NCBI GenBank assembly: GCA_030837445.1
Contig: JAUPKM010000126.1
Span: 1 to 9,720 of the forward strand
Source of the DNA: Actinomycetota bacterium
Lineage (GTDB): Bacteria > Actinomycetota > Actinomycetes > S36-B12 > UBA10799
Length of the DNA: 9,720 nucleotides
Reading direction: 5' to 3'
In this document: piece by piece, positions 1 through 6,084 of the stretch
Numbering within the stretch: the first letter of the stretch is position 1
Layout of the letters: each line of letters starts with the position of its first letter
Program-made: the position numbers and the translations under genes
Notes under the pieces: model-generated
Seen by the model: the letters and a program-made list of their open reading frames with translations, nothing else
Databases searched by the model: none
Told to the model about the DNA's origin: nothing

Positions 1-1
1 C

Positions 2-874
2 TCCAGCACTGATAGCACCCGCCGGCCTGCCCGGCCGACCCGCCGGCGGGCGGCGCTGATCGTCGGCGCGCCACTGGCGGCGACGGCGGCGATTGTGGCG
101 ACCGTCTCGCTCACCCAGGCCGGTACCGCCGCTGCCGGCGTCGGCGACGGCTCGGCGGTGGGGTCGGGCAACGGCTCAGGCCGGGGGCCGGTTTCCGTGG
201 CGACCGCAGGCCCGATCGTGCCGGTCGCAGCGGCAGGACCGGTCGCGGGTCCCGCGATCGGCGCCGCGCCGGAGGTGGTCACCCTCGCTGATGTCGCACG
301 CTTCGCTGCGGTCGGGCGCACTGTCCCCCTACAGCTGGCGACGCTCGGAGCGGGCACGTCGGCGCAGATGGCAGGCTCTGCCACCGTACTGGCGGAATAT
401 CTGGGCAGCGCGGCCTGGACCATCCCGGTGGATCACTACGAACTCACCGCCCGGTTCGACGAGGCCGGTGCCAACTGGGGCGGCGGTCAGCACACCGGGT
501 TGGACTTCGCGGGGGAGGAAGGGGCTCCGGTCGTCGCGGCCCGGGCTGGCACAGTGCTCGAGGCGGGGGTCGCCGGTGCCTACGGCAACTCGGTGGTCAT
601 CGCCCACCCCGGCGGGCTCTTCACCCGGTACGCCCATCTCGAGCAACTACCCGAGGTCGTCGTGGGCCAGCGGGTTCAGCGCGGCCAGCAGATCGGTCTG
701 CGCGGCAGCACCGGGAACAGTACCGGCTCCCACCTGCACTTCGAGGTGCTGCGCCGAGCACAGGTTGGTGACACCTTGGGCCCGAAGAGTCCGATCGACC
801 CGACCGACCCCGAACGTCAACTGGTGGCGTTGAATCCTGAGCGGTTCTTGCCGCTGCCGGCTGAGACCCGCTGA
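2..874 (+). CDS. M23 family metallopeptidase (LytM/peptidoglycan endopeptidase-like), 5'-partial
   Basis: The frame is open from base 2, so the gene begins upstream of the window. The GTG at 95 lies inside a hydrophobic stretch and is a poor start. The visible N-terminus reads as an Arg-rich segment (about bases 20-55) followed by an Ala/Val-rich helix (about 56-112), which suggests a signal peptide or membrane anchor. A Gly/Ala/Ser-rich linker follows, then an M23 domain from about base 480 to 840. Zinc-ligand motifs are visible: HTGLD (His at 491-493, Asp at 503-505) and HLHFEV (His at 731-733 and 737-739). A further conserved His lies in YAHL (635-637). Family knowledge: M23 enzymes cut peptide crosslinks in peptidoglycan outside the membrane, or act as amidase activators when zinc ligands are lost; here the ligands are kept, so activity is likely. 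The exact bond cleaved cannot be told. The gene converges on the hydrolase 8 nt away. Confidence 0.9.
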   Translation, partial: SSTDSTRRPARPTRRRAALIVGAPLAATAAIVATVSLTQAGTAAAGVGDGSAVGSGNGSGRGPVSVATAGPIVPVAAAGPVAGPAIGAAPEVVTLADVARFAAVGRTVPLQLATLGAGTSAQMAGSATVLAEYLGSAAWTIPVDHYELTARFDEAGANWGGGQHTGLDFAGEEGAPVVAARAGTVLEAGVAGAYGNSVVIAHPGGLFTRYAHLEQLPEVVVGQRVQRGQQIGLRGSTGNSTGSHLHFEVLRRAQVGDTLGPKSPIDPTDPERQLVALNPERFLPLPAETR

Positions 875-882
875 CAACCGCG

Positions 883-1905
883 CTAGTTTCCGGTGGCTGC
901 GGCTGCGCCGCCGCGGTTCCGGCCGGTACCTCGACGGTTGCGGTTGCCACTGTTCTCGCCCGGTTTGCCCGTGCTGGAGGCGATCGAGGTTGCGCCCGGG
1001 GCCAGTGTGGTGCCGTCGACATCGAGGTGCGCGAGCGTGGTGCTGATCACGTGGATAACTCTGCCGTCGACCGGTAATGACATATGGCCGATCCCGCGGA
1101 TGAAAACGTTGCGGGCATTGAGGTCTTCGTGGACGATTCTCGCGTTGCGCTTCGGGATGATCATCTGGTCGAGGTCCGACCACACCGCGACCATCCGGGT
1201 GCGGCAATGCGGAGCGGGCTCCATCAGTTCCAGCACGATGTCGCTCTGCGGGCGCAATTGTCGGGCAACGTTGTGGGGTACGTAGCGTGCCGGCGCCGAA
1301 CCTTCGTGGGGAGTGCCGAGGGTGACCAGTGTGTGTACCCGTGCGTCGCCGCCCAGTCGCTGGACGTAGTACCGGGCGACCAGCCCGCCCATCGAGTGGC
1401 CGACGACATGGACCCGCTCGTAGCCCGTCTCCCGGCAGACCGACTCGATAAGCCGGCTGAGTCGTCGCGCCACCCGGCGGATGTCGTCAGTGAGGGGGGA
1501 ATAGTTGAGCGTGATCACCCGACCGAAGCCGCGCCGCCCCAGCGATCGGCGCAGCAGGGTGAAGATCGTGTGGTTGTCCACCACCCCGTGCACCAGGATG
1601 ATCGGCGTGCCGGCCGCTTCCACGTCGCCGATGATCAGGCCGCGCTGAACCGGTGGCAGGTCCTGCAGATTGTGCCGCTCCTGGGCCTCACGGGCTTTTC
1701 CCTCGACCACACCCAGCGGGTACATCGCGACGTGGGCGCTCAGCCATGCCATCTCGATCGCCGTGCCCCGGAGGCCCGCCGGCGAGAGGACCGCCTTGCT
1801 GACTCTCCTGCTGCCGACGCTCACCCGGCTGAGCCGGTCAGTGATCCGTTGCACCGGGGTCAGCGGGGATTCACCCGATCCGCCCTGGCTCTCATCTTCC
1901 GGCAC
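883..1905 (-). CDS. alpha/beta-fold hydrolase, lipase/esterase type
   Basis: A 340-aa protein if it starts at the GTG at 1905-1903 (MPEDESQGG). The open frame continues upstream to 2076, but that extension is Arg/Pro-rich and unlike coding sequence. The hexamer TACGTT lies 6 nt before the GTG and there is no Shine-Dalgarno, which supports a leaderless start here. Visible motifs: oxyanion-hole region ILVHG (103-107), nucleophile elbow GHSMGG (169-174, Ser171), a likely acid in WSDLDQMIIP (Asp244 or Asp246), and GIGHMSLPVD with the catalytic His274. The pattern fits bacterial triacylglycerol lipase/esterase proteins with a GHSxGG elbow. The substrate is unknown; a cytoplasmic or membrane-associated acyl ester hydrolase is the safest reading, as there is no signal peptide. 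Residues 311-340 form a low-complexity tail rich in Gly, Asn and Arg that lies outside the hydrolase fold. It is transcribed divergently from the B12 protein gene and convergently with the M23 gene. Confidence 0.88.
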   Translation of the reverse strand: MPEDESQGGSGESPLTPVQRITDRLSRVSVGSRRVSKAVLSPAGLRGTAIEMAWLSAHVAMYPLGVVEGKAREAQERHNLQDLPPVQRGLIIGDVEAAGTPIILVHGVVDNHTIFTLLRRSLGRRGFGRVITLNYSPLTDDIRRVARRLSRLIESVCRETGYERVHVVGHSMGGLVARYYVQRLGGDARVHTLVTLGTPHEGSAPARYVPHNVARQLRPQSDIVLELMEPAPHCRTRMVAVWSDLDQMIIPKRNARIVHEDLNARNVFIRGIGHMSLPVDGRVIHVISTTLAHLDVDGTTLAPGATSIASSTGKPGENSGNRNRRGTGRNRGGAAAATGN

Positions 1906-1911
1906 GAGAGA

Positions 1912-1917
1912 AACGTA
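1912..1917 (-). promoter_or_regulatory. putative -10 element of the hydrolase gene (leaderless)
   Basis: On the minus strand TACGTT matches the actinobacterial TAnnnT -10 consensus and lies exactly 6 nt before the GTG at 1905. That spacing puts the transcription start at or next to the start codon. No convincing -35 hexamer is seen at 16-18 nt upstream (TGGGTT at best), and no Shine-Dalgarno. It is inferred from pattern and spacing only. Confidence 0.45.
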
Positions 1918-2048
1918 GCCGATGATGCTGCGGAAACCCAGCGGCGCCAGCGGGAAAGTTGCGTGGCCTGTCCCGGGCCGGCGTGTGGACGGCCGCCCGC
2001 AGTGCGGTGGCCCGGCCGGTACGGCGCACGTGCTCGGCCCGCTGGCGA

Positions 2049-2054
2049 TACGCT
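2049..2054 (+). promoter_or_regulatory. putative -10 element of the B12-binding gene (leaderless)
   Basis: TACGCT matches TAnnnT and lies exactly 6 nt before the ATG at 2061, the same geometry as the divergent hydrolase gene. There is no Shine-Dalgarno before the ATG. No good -35 is visible; the hexamer 17 nt upstream is GCACGT. Confidence 0.42.
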
Positions 2055-2060
2055 TGCGCC

Positions 2061-2471
2061 ATGTCCTCCTCACCAATCCGAGTGGTCATTGCCAAGCCAG
2101 GTCTGGACGGTCACGATCGGGGCGCGAAAGTAGTCGCCCGGGCGCTGCGCGACGCCGGTATCGAAGTGATCTACACCGGTCTGCACCAGACGCCGGAAAT
2201 GATCGTGGAGACAGCCATCCAGGAGGACGCCGACGCGATCGGCCTGTCGGTCCTCTCCGGTGCCCATATGACGCTGTTCGCCCGGGTGATAGATCTGCTC
2301 AAGGAGCGCGGTGCTTCCGACATCGTGGTGTTCGGTGGCGGAATCATCCCCGAGGACGATATCGACGATCTGACCGCGCTGGGAGTTGCCAAGGTGTTCA
2401 CGCCGGGAACGCGCACCCAGGAGATTGTCGAATGGGTCAATGACGAGGTCGGCGCCAGCACCGCTGCCTGA
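2061..2471 (+). CDS. stand-alone cobalamin (B12)-binding domain protein, acyl-CoA mutase small-subunit-like
   Basis: A 136-aa protein made almost entirely of one B12-binding Rossmann-like domain. It carries the base-off/His-on signature DxHxxG (Asp16-Gly21, with His18 the expected lower cobalt ligand), a Ser-Val-Leu segment at 63-65 corresponding to the family SxL motif, and a GGG loop at 92-94. It resembles the C-terminal domain of methylmalonyl-CoA mutase and the separate small subunits of archaeal methylmalonyl-CoA mutase, isobutyryl-CoA mutase (IcmB) and 2-hydroxyisobutyryl-CoA mutase (HcmB). I cannot choose between these. Such a subunit needs a catalytic large subunit, and none is present here. 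The ATG at 2061 is preferred because the family sequence begins right after it; the in-frame extension back to 1959 is Arg-rich and antisense to the divergent promoter region. sucC follows about 100 nt downstream, which fits a link to succinyl-CoA supply but does not prove it. Confidence 0.88.
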   Translation: MSSSPIRVVIAKPGLDGHDRGAKVVARALRDAGIEVIYTGLHQTPEMIVETAIQEDADAIGLSVLSGAHMTLFARVIDLLKERGASDIVVFGGGIIPEDDIDDLTALGVAKVFTPGTRTQEIVEWVNDEVGASTAA

Positions 2472-2508
2472 CCCGGAACCCGAGCGTCGGCGGGTCTGAC
2501 CGTTTCGT

Positions 2509-2514
2509 TACATT
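2509..2514 (+). promoter_or_regulatory. possible -10 element for sucCD
   Basis: TACATT, in the local AT-rich patch TTCGTTACATTGCAAAG, matches TAnnnT and would place a transcript start near 2521, giving an untranslated leader of about 50 nt before sucC. No clear -35 is present at the usual distance. It lies in the only obvious AT-rich stretch of the 100-nt spacer between the B12 gene and sucC. Confidence 0.3.
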
Positions 2515-2521
2515 GCAAAGG

Positions 2522-2536
2522 GCCGCCCTCGGCGGC
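2522..2536 (+). repeat. small perfect inverted repeat in the sucC leader
   Basis: GCCGCC and GGCGGC are perfect reverse complements separated by the loop CTC (2528-2530). This 6-bp G+C hairpin has no following T-run, so it is not a standard terminator. If the TACATT at 2509 is a promoter, the hairpin would sit at the very 5' end of the sucC mRNA. Chance occurrence is plausible at this base composition. Confidence 0.3.
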
Positions 2537-2558
2537 GAACTGGTCACCATAGACGACT

Positions 2559-2563
2559 GAGGA
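2559..2563 (+). promoter_or_regulatory. ribosome binding site of sucC
   Basis: GAGGA ends 9 nt before the GTG at 2573. It decides the GTG start of sucC and contrasts with the neighbouring genes, which lack a Shine-Dalgarno. Confidence 0.6.
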
Positions 2564-2572
2564 CGGCGATCC

Positions 2573-3751
2573 GTGGATCTTTACGAGTACCAAGCCAAGG
2601 AGATGTTCGCCGCCTACGGCGTGCCCACCCAGAGCGGAATCGTGGCGGTGGATCCGGCCGCGGCCCGCTGCGCGGCCGAGGACATCGGCGGCACCGTGGT
2701 GGTCAAGGCCCAGGTGAAGACCAGCGGCCGCGGGAAGGCCGGCGGCGTCAAACTCGCCGCTGACCCGGTCGAGGCGCAGGCGCACGCGGAAGCGATCCTC
2801 GGGTTGGACATCAAGGGCCACATTGTCCGCAAGGTGCTGATCACCGGAGCCAGTGATATCGCGGAGGAGTACTACGTCTCCTTCCTACTCGACCGGGCCA
2901 ACCGCAACTTCCTGGCGATGGCCAGCGTGGAGGGCGGGATGGACATCGAAGAGGTCGCGGAGACCAAGCCGGAGGCGCTGGCGAAGGTCGCGATTGACCC
3001 GATCGATGGCGTCGATCGCGCCAAGGCCGATGAGATCGTGGCGATAGCAAAGTTCCCGACCGATGTGGCAGACCAGGTTGCCGAGGTGTTGGTGTCGCTG
3101 TGGGCCACCTTCGTCGGCGAAGATGCCAGTCTGGTGGAGGTGAACCCGTTGGTGAAGACACCGGTCGGGGACATCGTCGCGCTGGACGGCAAAGTCACCC
3201 TCGACGACAACGCCGAGTTCCGTCATCCGCTGCATGCCGAACTGACCGATATCCACGCCACCGACGAGTTGGAGGTGGTCGCCACCGCCAAGGGCCTCAA
3301 CTACGTGAAGTTGCAGGGCGAGGTCGGCATCATCGGCAACGGTGCCGGGCTTGTGATGTCGACGCTGGACGTGGTGGCCTACGCAGGTGAGGAGTTCGGC
3401 GGCATTCGGCCCGCGAACTTCCTCGACATCGGCGGCGGTGCGTCGGCTCAGGTGATGGCCGACGGTTTGGAGATCGTGCTGGGGGACCCCGAGGTGAAGG
3501 CTGTGTTCGTGAACGTCTTCGGTGGAATCACTTCCTGCGACGCGGTGGCGAACGGAATCGTCGGGGCGCTGCGGATGCTGGCGGAGCGAGATGAGGAGCC
3601 GACCAAACCGTTGGTGGTTCGGCTGGATGGCAATAACGCGGCCGAGGGTCGTCAGATCCTCGACGATGCGGCGCATGACCTGATCGAGATCGTGGACACC
3701 ATGGACGACGCGGCCCGCCGGGTCGCCCAGCTTGCGGCGCAGGGAGCCTGA
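2573..3751 (+). CDS. sucC: succinyl-CoA synthetase (ADP-forming) beta subunit
   Basis: A 392-aa protein, the usual length for SucC. The N-terminal ATP-grasp domain opens with the family start MDLYEYQAKE and has the nucleotide-binding loop GRGKAGG (52-58), VEVNPL (188-193) and DGKVTLDDN (205-213). The C-terminal CoA-ligase domain has a GNGAGL segment (256-261), ANFLDIGGGA (281-290) and VFVNVFGGITSCD (311-323). With SucD it converts succinyl-CoA, phosphate and ADP or GDP to succinate, CoA and nucleoside triphosphate in the TCA cycle, reversibly. SucC supplies the nucleotide site and part of the dimer interface. The GTG start is supported by the GAGGA 9 nt upstream. The stop codon is 3 nt before sucD, so the two subunits are clearly cotranscribed. 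Nucleotide preference cannot be read by eye. Confidence 0.98.
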   Translation: MDLYEYQAKEMFAAYGVPTQSGIVAVDPAAARCAAEDIGGTVVVKAQVKTSGRGKAGGVKLAADPVEAQAHAEAILGLDIKGHIVRKVLITGASDIAEEYYVSFLLDRANRNFLAMASVEGGMDIEEVAETKPEALAKVAIDPIDGVDRAKADEIVAIAKFPTDVADQVAEVLVSLWATFVGEDASLVEVNPLVKTPVGDIVALDGKVTLDDNAEFRHPLHAELTDIHATDELEVVATAKGLNYVKLQGEVGIIGNGAGLVMSTLDVVAYAGEEFGGIRPANFLDIGGGASAQVMADGLEIVLGDPEVKAVFVNVFGGITSCDAVANGIVGALRMLAERDEEPTKPLVVRLDGNNAAEGRQILDDAAHDLIEIVDTMDDAARRVAQLAAQGA

Positions 3752-3754
3752 ATC

Positions 3755-4633
3755 ATGGCCATTTTCCTCACTGATCACTCTCGGATCGTGGTGCAGGGCA
3801 TCACCGGCTCCGAAGGTGGCAAGCACACCCGTCGGATGGTCGCCAGCGGAACCAACGTGGTCGCGGGCGTCACTCCCGGCAAGGGCGGCCAGACCGTCGA
3901 TGCCGACGGCACCGTCATCCCGGTGTTCAATACGGTCGCCGAGGCGGTCGAGGGGACGGGCGCCGACGTCGCCGTGCTGTTCGTCCCGCCCCGGTTCACC
4001 AAGGCTGCCGTGGAGGAGACCGTCGACGCGGGTGTCCCGCTGGCTGTCATCATCACCGAGGGTGTGCCGGTTCATGACACTGCACAGTTCTTCACCTACG
4101 CGGAGCGCGCCGGGACGACCCGGCTGATCGGACCGAACTGCCCAGGGCTGATCAGCCCCGGCAAGGCCAACGCCGGCATCATCCCCGGGGATATCACCGG
4201 CCCCGGTCGGATCGGCCTCGTCTCCAAATCGGGCACCTTGACCTACCAGATGATGTATGAACTGCGGGATTTGGGATTCTCCACGGCGGTGGGCATCGGC
4301 GGTGACCCGATCATCGGCACCACCCACATCGATTGCCTGGCGGCATTCGAGGCTGATCCTGAGACCGAGGCGATCGTGATGATCGGCGAGATCGGCGGCG
4401 ACGCGGAGGAGCGGGCCGCCGCGTTCATCGCCGACAACGTCAGCAAGCCGGTGGTCGGCTACGTGGCGGGCTTCACCGCGCCCGAGGGTAAGACGATGGG
4501 TCATGCTGGGGCCATTGTGTCCGGCTCCTCCGGTACCGCCGCCGCCAAGCAGGAGGCATTGGAGGCTGTCGGGGTTCGCGTCGGCCGTACCCCTTCGGCG
4601 ACCGCTCGACTGATGCGGGACATCGTCGGCTGA
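3755..4633 (+). CDS. sucD: succinyl-CoA synthetase (ADP-forming) alpha subunit
   Basis: A 292-aa protein of normal length. The N-terminal CoA-binding Rossmann domain has GITGSEGGKHT (15-25) and VPPRFTKAAVEE (78-89). GPNCPGLISPG (126-136) follows, then the ligase domain with GEIGGDAEE (211-219). KTMGHAGAI contains the expected phosphohistidine, His250, which carries phosphate between the CoA site here and the nucleotide site in SucC. The Gly/Ser-rich loop after it (about 255-265, SGSSGTAAAK) is typical. The ATG start lies 3 nt after the sucC stop, with AGGGAG at 3741-3746 as Shine-Dalgarno, inside the end of sucC. The protein is intact with no missing key residue. The next gene begins about 110 nt downstream and seems to have its own promoter. 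Confidence 0.98.
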   Translation: MAIFLTDHSRIVVQGITGSEGGKHTRRMVASGTNVVAGVTPGKGGQTVDADGTVIPVFNTVAEAVEGTGADVAVLFVPPRFTKAAVEETVDAGVPLAVIITEGVPVHDTAQFFTYAERAGTTRLIGPNCPGLISPGKANAGIIPGDITGPGRIGLVSKSGTLTYQMMYELRDLGFSTAVGIGGDPIIGTTHIDCLAAFEADPETEAIVMIGEIGGDAEERAAAFIADNVSKPVVGYVAGFTAPEGKTMGHAGAIVSGSSGTAAAKQEALEAVGVRVGRTPSATARLMRDIVG

Positions 4634-4662
4634 CACTCCCCGCCCGTGCGTGAGGTGGTCCA

Positions 4663-4699
4663 GGGACCTGTCGGCCTGACCCGGTCGGGACCTGTCGGC
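4663..4699 (+). repeat. 13-bp direct repeat upstream of the DUF6350 gene
   Basis: GGGACCTGTCGGC occurs twice, at 4663-4675 and 4687-4699, with a 24-nt period. Each copy also forms a short palindrome with its left flank: GGTCC-AG-GGACC at 4657-4668 and GGTC-GG-GACC at 4683-4692. The pair lies between the sucD stop and the putative -10 at 4731. Two sites about two helical turns apart on the same face could be an operator, or the structure could end sucCD transcripts, though there is no T-run. The role is unknown. Confidence 0.5.
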
Positions 4700-4730
4700 G
4701 CGTCTGCCGTGCCGTCGGCCCGGTCGCTGC

Positions 4731-4736
4731 GAGAAT
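4731..4736 (+). promoter_or_regulatory. putative -10 element of the DUF6350 gene (leaderless)
   Basis: GAGAAT fits a relaxed nAnnnT -10 and ends 6 nt before the ATG at 4743, the same spacing as at the two divergent genes. No Shine-Dalgarno precedes this ATG. The match is weaker than TAnnnT. Confidence 0.35.
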
Positions 4737-4742
4737 GCCCGG

Positions 4743-6074
4743 ATGGCCGCAGCCCGCAACCTCCGTGGACCCGCCGGTCGCCACGATCGACGTCCGGGGG
4801 CTCCCCGCCGTTCGTCCACGCGAGCCACCGGATCTGGTGACAAGAGCGCACATGTGCAGTCGGCGCAGCCAGCGGCCAGGCGGCGGCACGACTCCGAGCG
4901 AAGTGTGCCGGCGGCCGTCAACGGCGCCATCTCTGCCCTGCTCGGGTCAGCCATCGGGATCGCAGTGCTGGGTTCGGTCGCACTTGTCAGCTGGGTGTTG
5001 GCCGCCGGTCGTAGCAGCGTCGGCGCAATGCTGGACTTCGTCGGCTACACCTGGCTGGCCGGCCACCTTGCCCCGGTACAGACCGAACTCGGTCTGGTCT
5101 GGGCGCCGCCACTTGTACTCACGGCCGCTTGCTTTAGGTTGGCGGCCCGAGTTGCCAGACTGTCCGTCCGCCGCAGTGGTCTGGGCGACGGTGCCGATCT
5201 GATTCGAATGGTCGCGGCCGCTGGCCTTGTCTATGGCGTGATCGGGTTACTGGTGGCGGCGGTGACGGCGACCACCGCGGCGGCCGTACCCGAGTGGGCA
5301 GCCTTCGCGGGCTGCGCGACGGTGGGAGCGGCCGGGGTCTGGTGTGGCGCGGCCGGTGCGGGCGGGATGCTGCGGAACTGGACCGCGCGGATACCGGCCT
5401 ACCTGCGATCCGATCTGCGGGCGGCAGTCCGAGCGATGTCGTGGCTGTTGATCGCCGGAGGGGTGCTGGTGATCGCCTCGCTGGTGCTGCACGGAGGCGC
5501 GGCGGGTGCAGCGCTGGCGTCACTGCGAGCGGGTGCCACCGGCACCATCGTCGTGCTGCTGCTGTCGGTCATCTACCTGCCGACTGTTGCGATCTGGGCC
5601 GTCGGCTACTCCGCGGCAGTTCCGGTCTCGCTGGGGACGGATGCCGCGGTGGCGTCCTGGGGGGACACCGGTGCCGCGGCCTTGCCGGCCCTGCCTCTGT
5701 TCGCTGCCGTTCCGACCGCCGCCAGCTGGTTGCTGGTGCTCGTGCTGCTGCCGGTGGCTGCCGGGGCCTACGCGGCGATCGTGCGGGACGGTCCGCGGCC
5801 AGCGTCGGCCTGGCGCCGGCTGGGTGGGCATGCGCGACTAGCTGGCGGTTGCGCACTGATCGCGTTGCTCGCGGGGCTGCTGGCCCACATCAGCCTGGCA
5901 GGACGTCTCTCGTCGATGGGTCCGAATCCGCTGCTCCTGTCCGGTTCGATCGGACTACTGGTGTTCGTCGGCAGCTACCTGGGAGATTTCGGCTCGCGGA
6001 TTCGATCGCGCCGGCAGGTAGCGGCAGCTGGCGCGACCACGCCCGACCGCGGTCTGGTCGGCGTCGACTCCTAG
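4743..6074 (+). CDS. DUF6350 family polytopic membrane protein (PerM-like)
   Basis: A 443-aa protein with about 56 hydrophilic, Arg/Ser-rich N-terminal residues and then roughly eight or nine hydrophobic segments, near 61-87, 116-133, 154-178, 185-206, 231-250, 266-288, 318-342, 366-386 and 396-415. The stretch YLPTVAIWAVGYSAAV (278-293) is the kind of segment I associate with this family. Identification rests on the membrane pattern plus its position between sucD and purN, where actinobacteria carry a DUF6350 gene. The M. tuberculosis protein there, PerM (Rv0955), is reported to support cell division during chronic infection; a similar role here is inference. The start is uncertain: ATG 4743 has a -10-like hexamer at leaderless spacing, while GTG at 4854 (with AAGAG 7 nt upstream) or GTG at 4905 would remove the disordered N-terminus. 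The stop TAG lies 10 nt before purN. Confidence 0.8.
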   Translation: MAAARNLRGPAGRHDRRPGAPRRSSTRATGSGDKSAHVQSAQPAARRRHDSERSVPAAVNGAISALLGSAIGIAVLGSVALVSWVLAAGRSSVGAMLDFVGYTWLAGHLAPVQTELGLVWAPPLVLTAACFRLAARVARLSVRRSGLGDGADLIRMVAAAGLVYGVIGLLVAAVTATTAAAVPEWAAFAGCATVGAAGVWCGAAGAGGMLRNWTARIPAYLRSDLRAAVRAMSWLLIAGGVLVIASLVLHGGAAGAALASLRAGATGTIVVLLLSVIYLPTVAIWAVGYSAAVPVSLGTDAAVASWGDTGAAALPALPLFAAVPTAASWLLVLVLLPVAAGAYAAIVRDGPRPASAWRRLGGHARLAGGCALIALLAGLLAHISLAGRLSSMGPNPLLLSGSIGLLVFVGSYLGDFGSRIRSRRQVAAAGATTPDRGLVGVDS

Positions 6075-6077
6075 GAT
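6072..6077 (+). promoter_or_regulatory. overlapping stop codon, possible -10 and possible ribosome binding site before purN
   Basis: TAGGAT contains the TAG stop of the upstream gene and the possible Shine-Dalgarno AGGA (6073-6076, 8 nt before GTG 6085). It also matches TAnnnT, ending 7 nt before that GTG. It can therefore be read as a translation signal in an operon or as a promoter for a leaderless purN mRNA. The sequence alone does not decide. Confidence 0.4.
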
Positions 6078-6084
6078 CGGTGTC

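Noticed and set aside
95..97. GTG at 95 as the start of the M23 peptidase
   Set aside because: The same frame is open back to base 2 and encodes the basic and hydrophobic parts of a signal anchor; starting at 95 would cut the hydrophobic helix.
1959..2060. In-frame upstream extension of the B12-binding protein
   Set aside because: The 34 added residues are Arg/Ala-rich and unlike the family, which starts at the ATG at 2061; the extension occupies the divergent promoter region.
1906..2076. Upstream extension of the hydrolase to a start at 2076
   Set aside because: The extra 57 residues are Pro/Arg-rich, overlap the start of the B12 gene, and lie upstream of a good leaderless GTG.
1084..2133. 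Plus-strand open frame of 349 codons opposite the hydrolase
   Set aside because: The minus strand carries a full hydrolase with catalytic motifs. This frame is its antisense and runs into the start of the B12 gene.
2501..2519. Possible GlnR-like box (GTTTC close to GTTAC) before sucC
   Set aside because: The two half sites are only 1 nt apart instead of the roughly 6 nt expected, so the match is not credible.
2885..4954. Very long open frame on the minus strand (689 codons) across sucC and sucD
   Set aside because: It is antisense to two unmistakable enzymes. Its product is rich in Arg, His, Asp and Gly without any motif, as expected for a complementary frame in high-G+C coding DNA.
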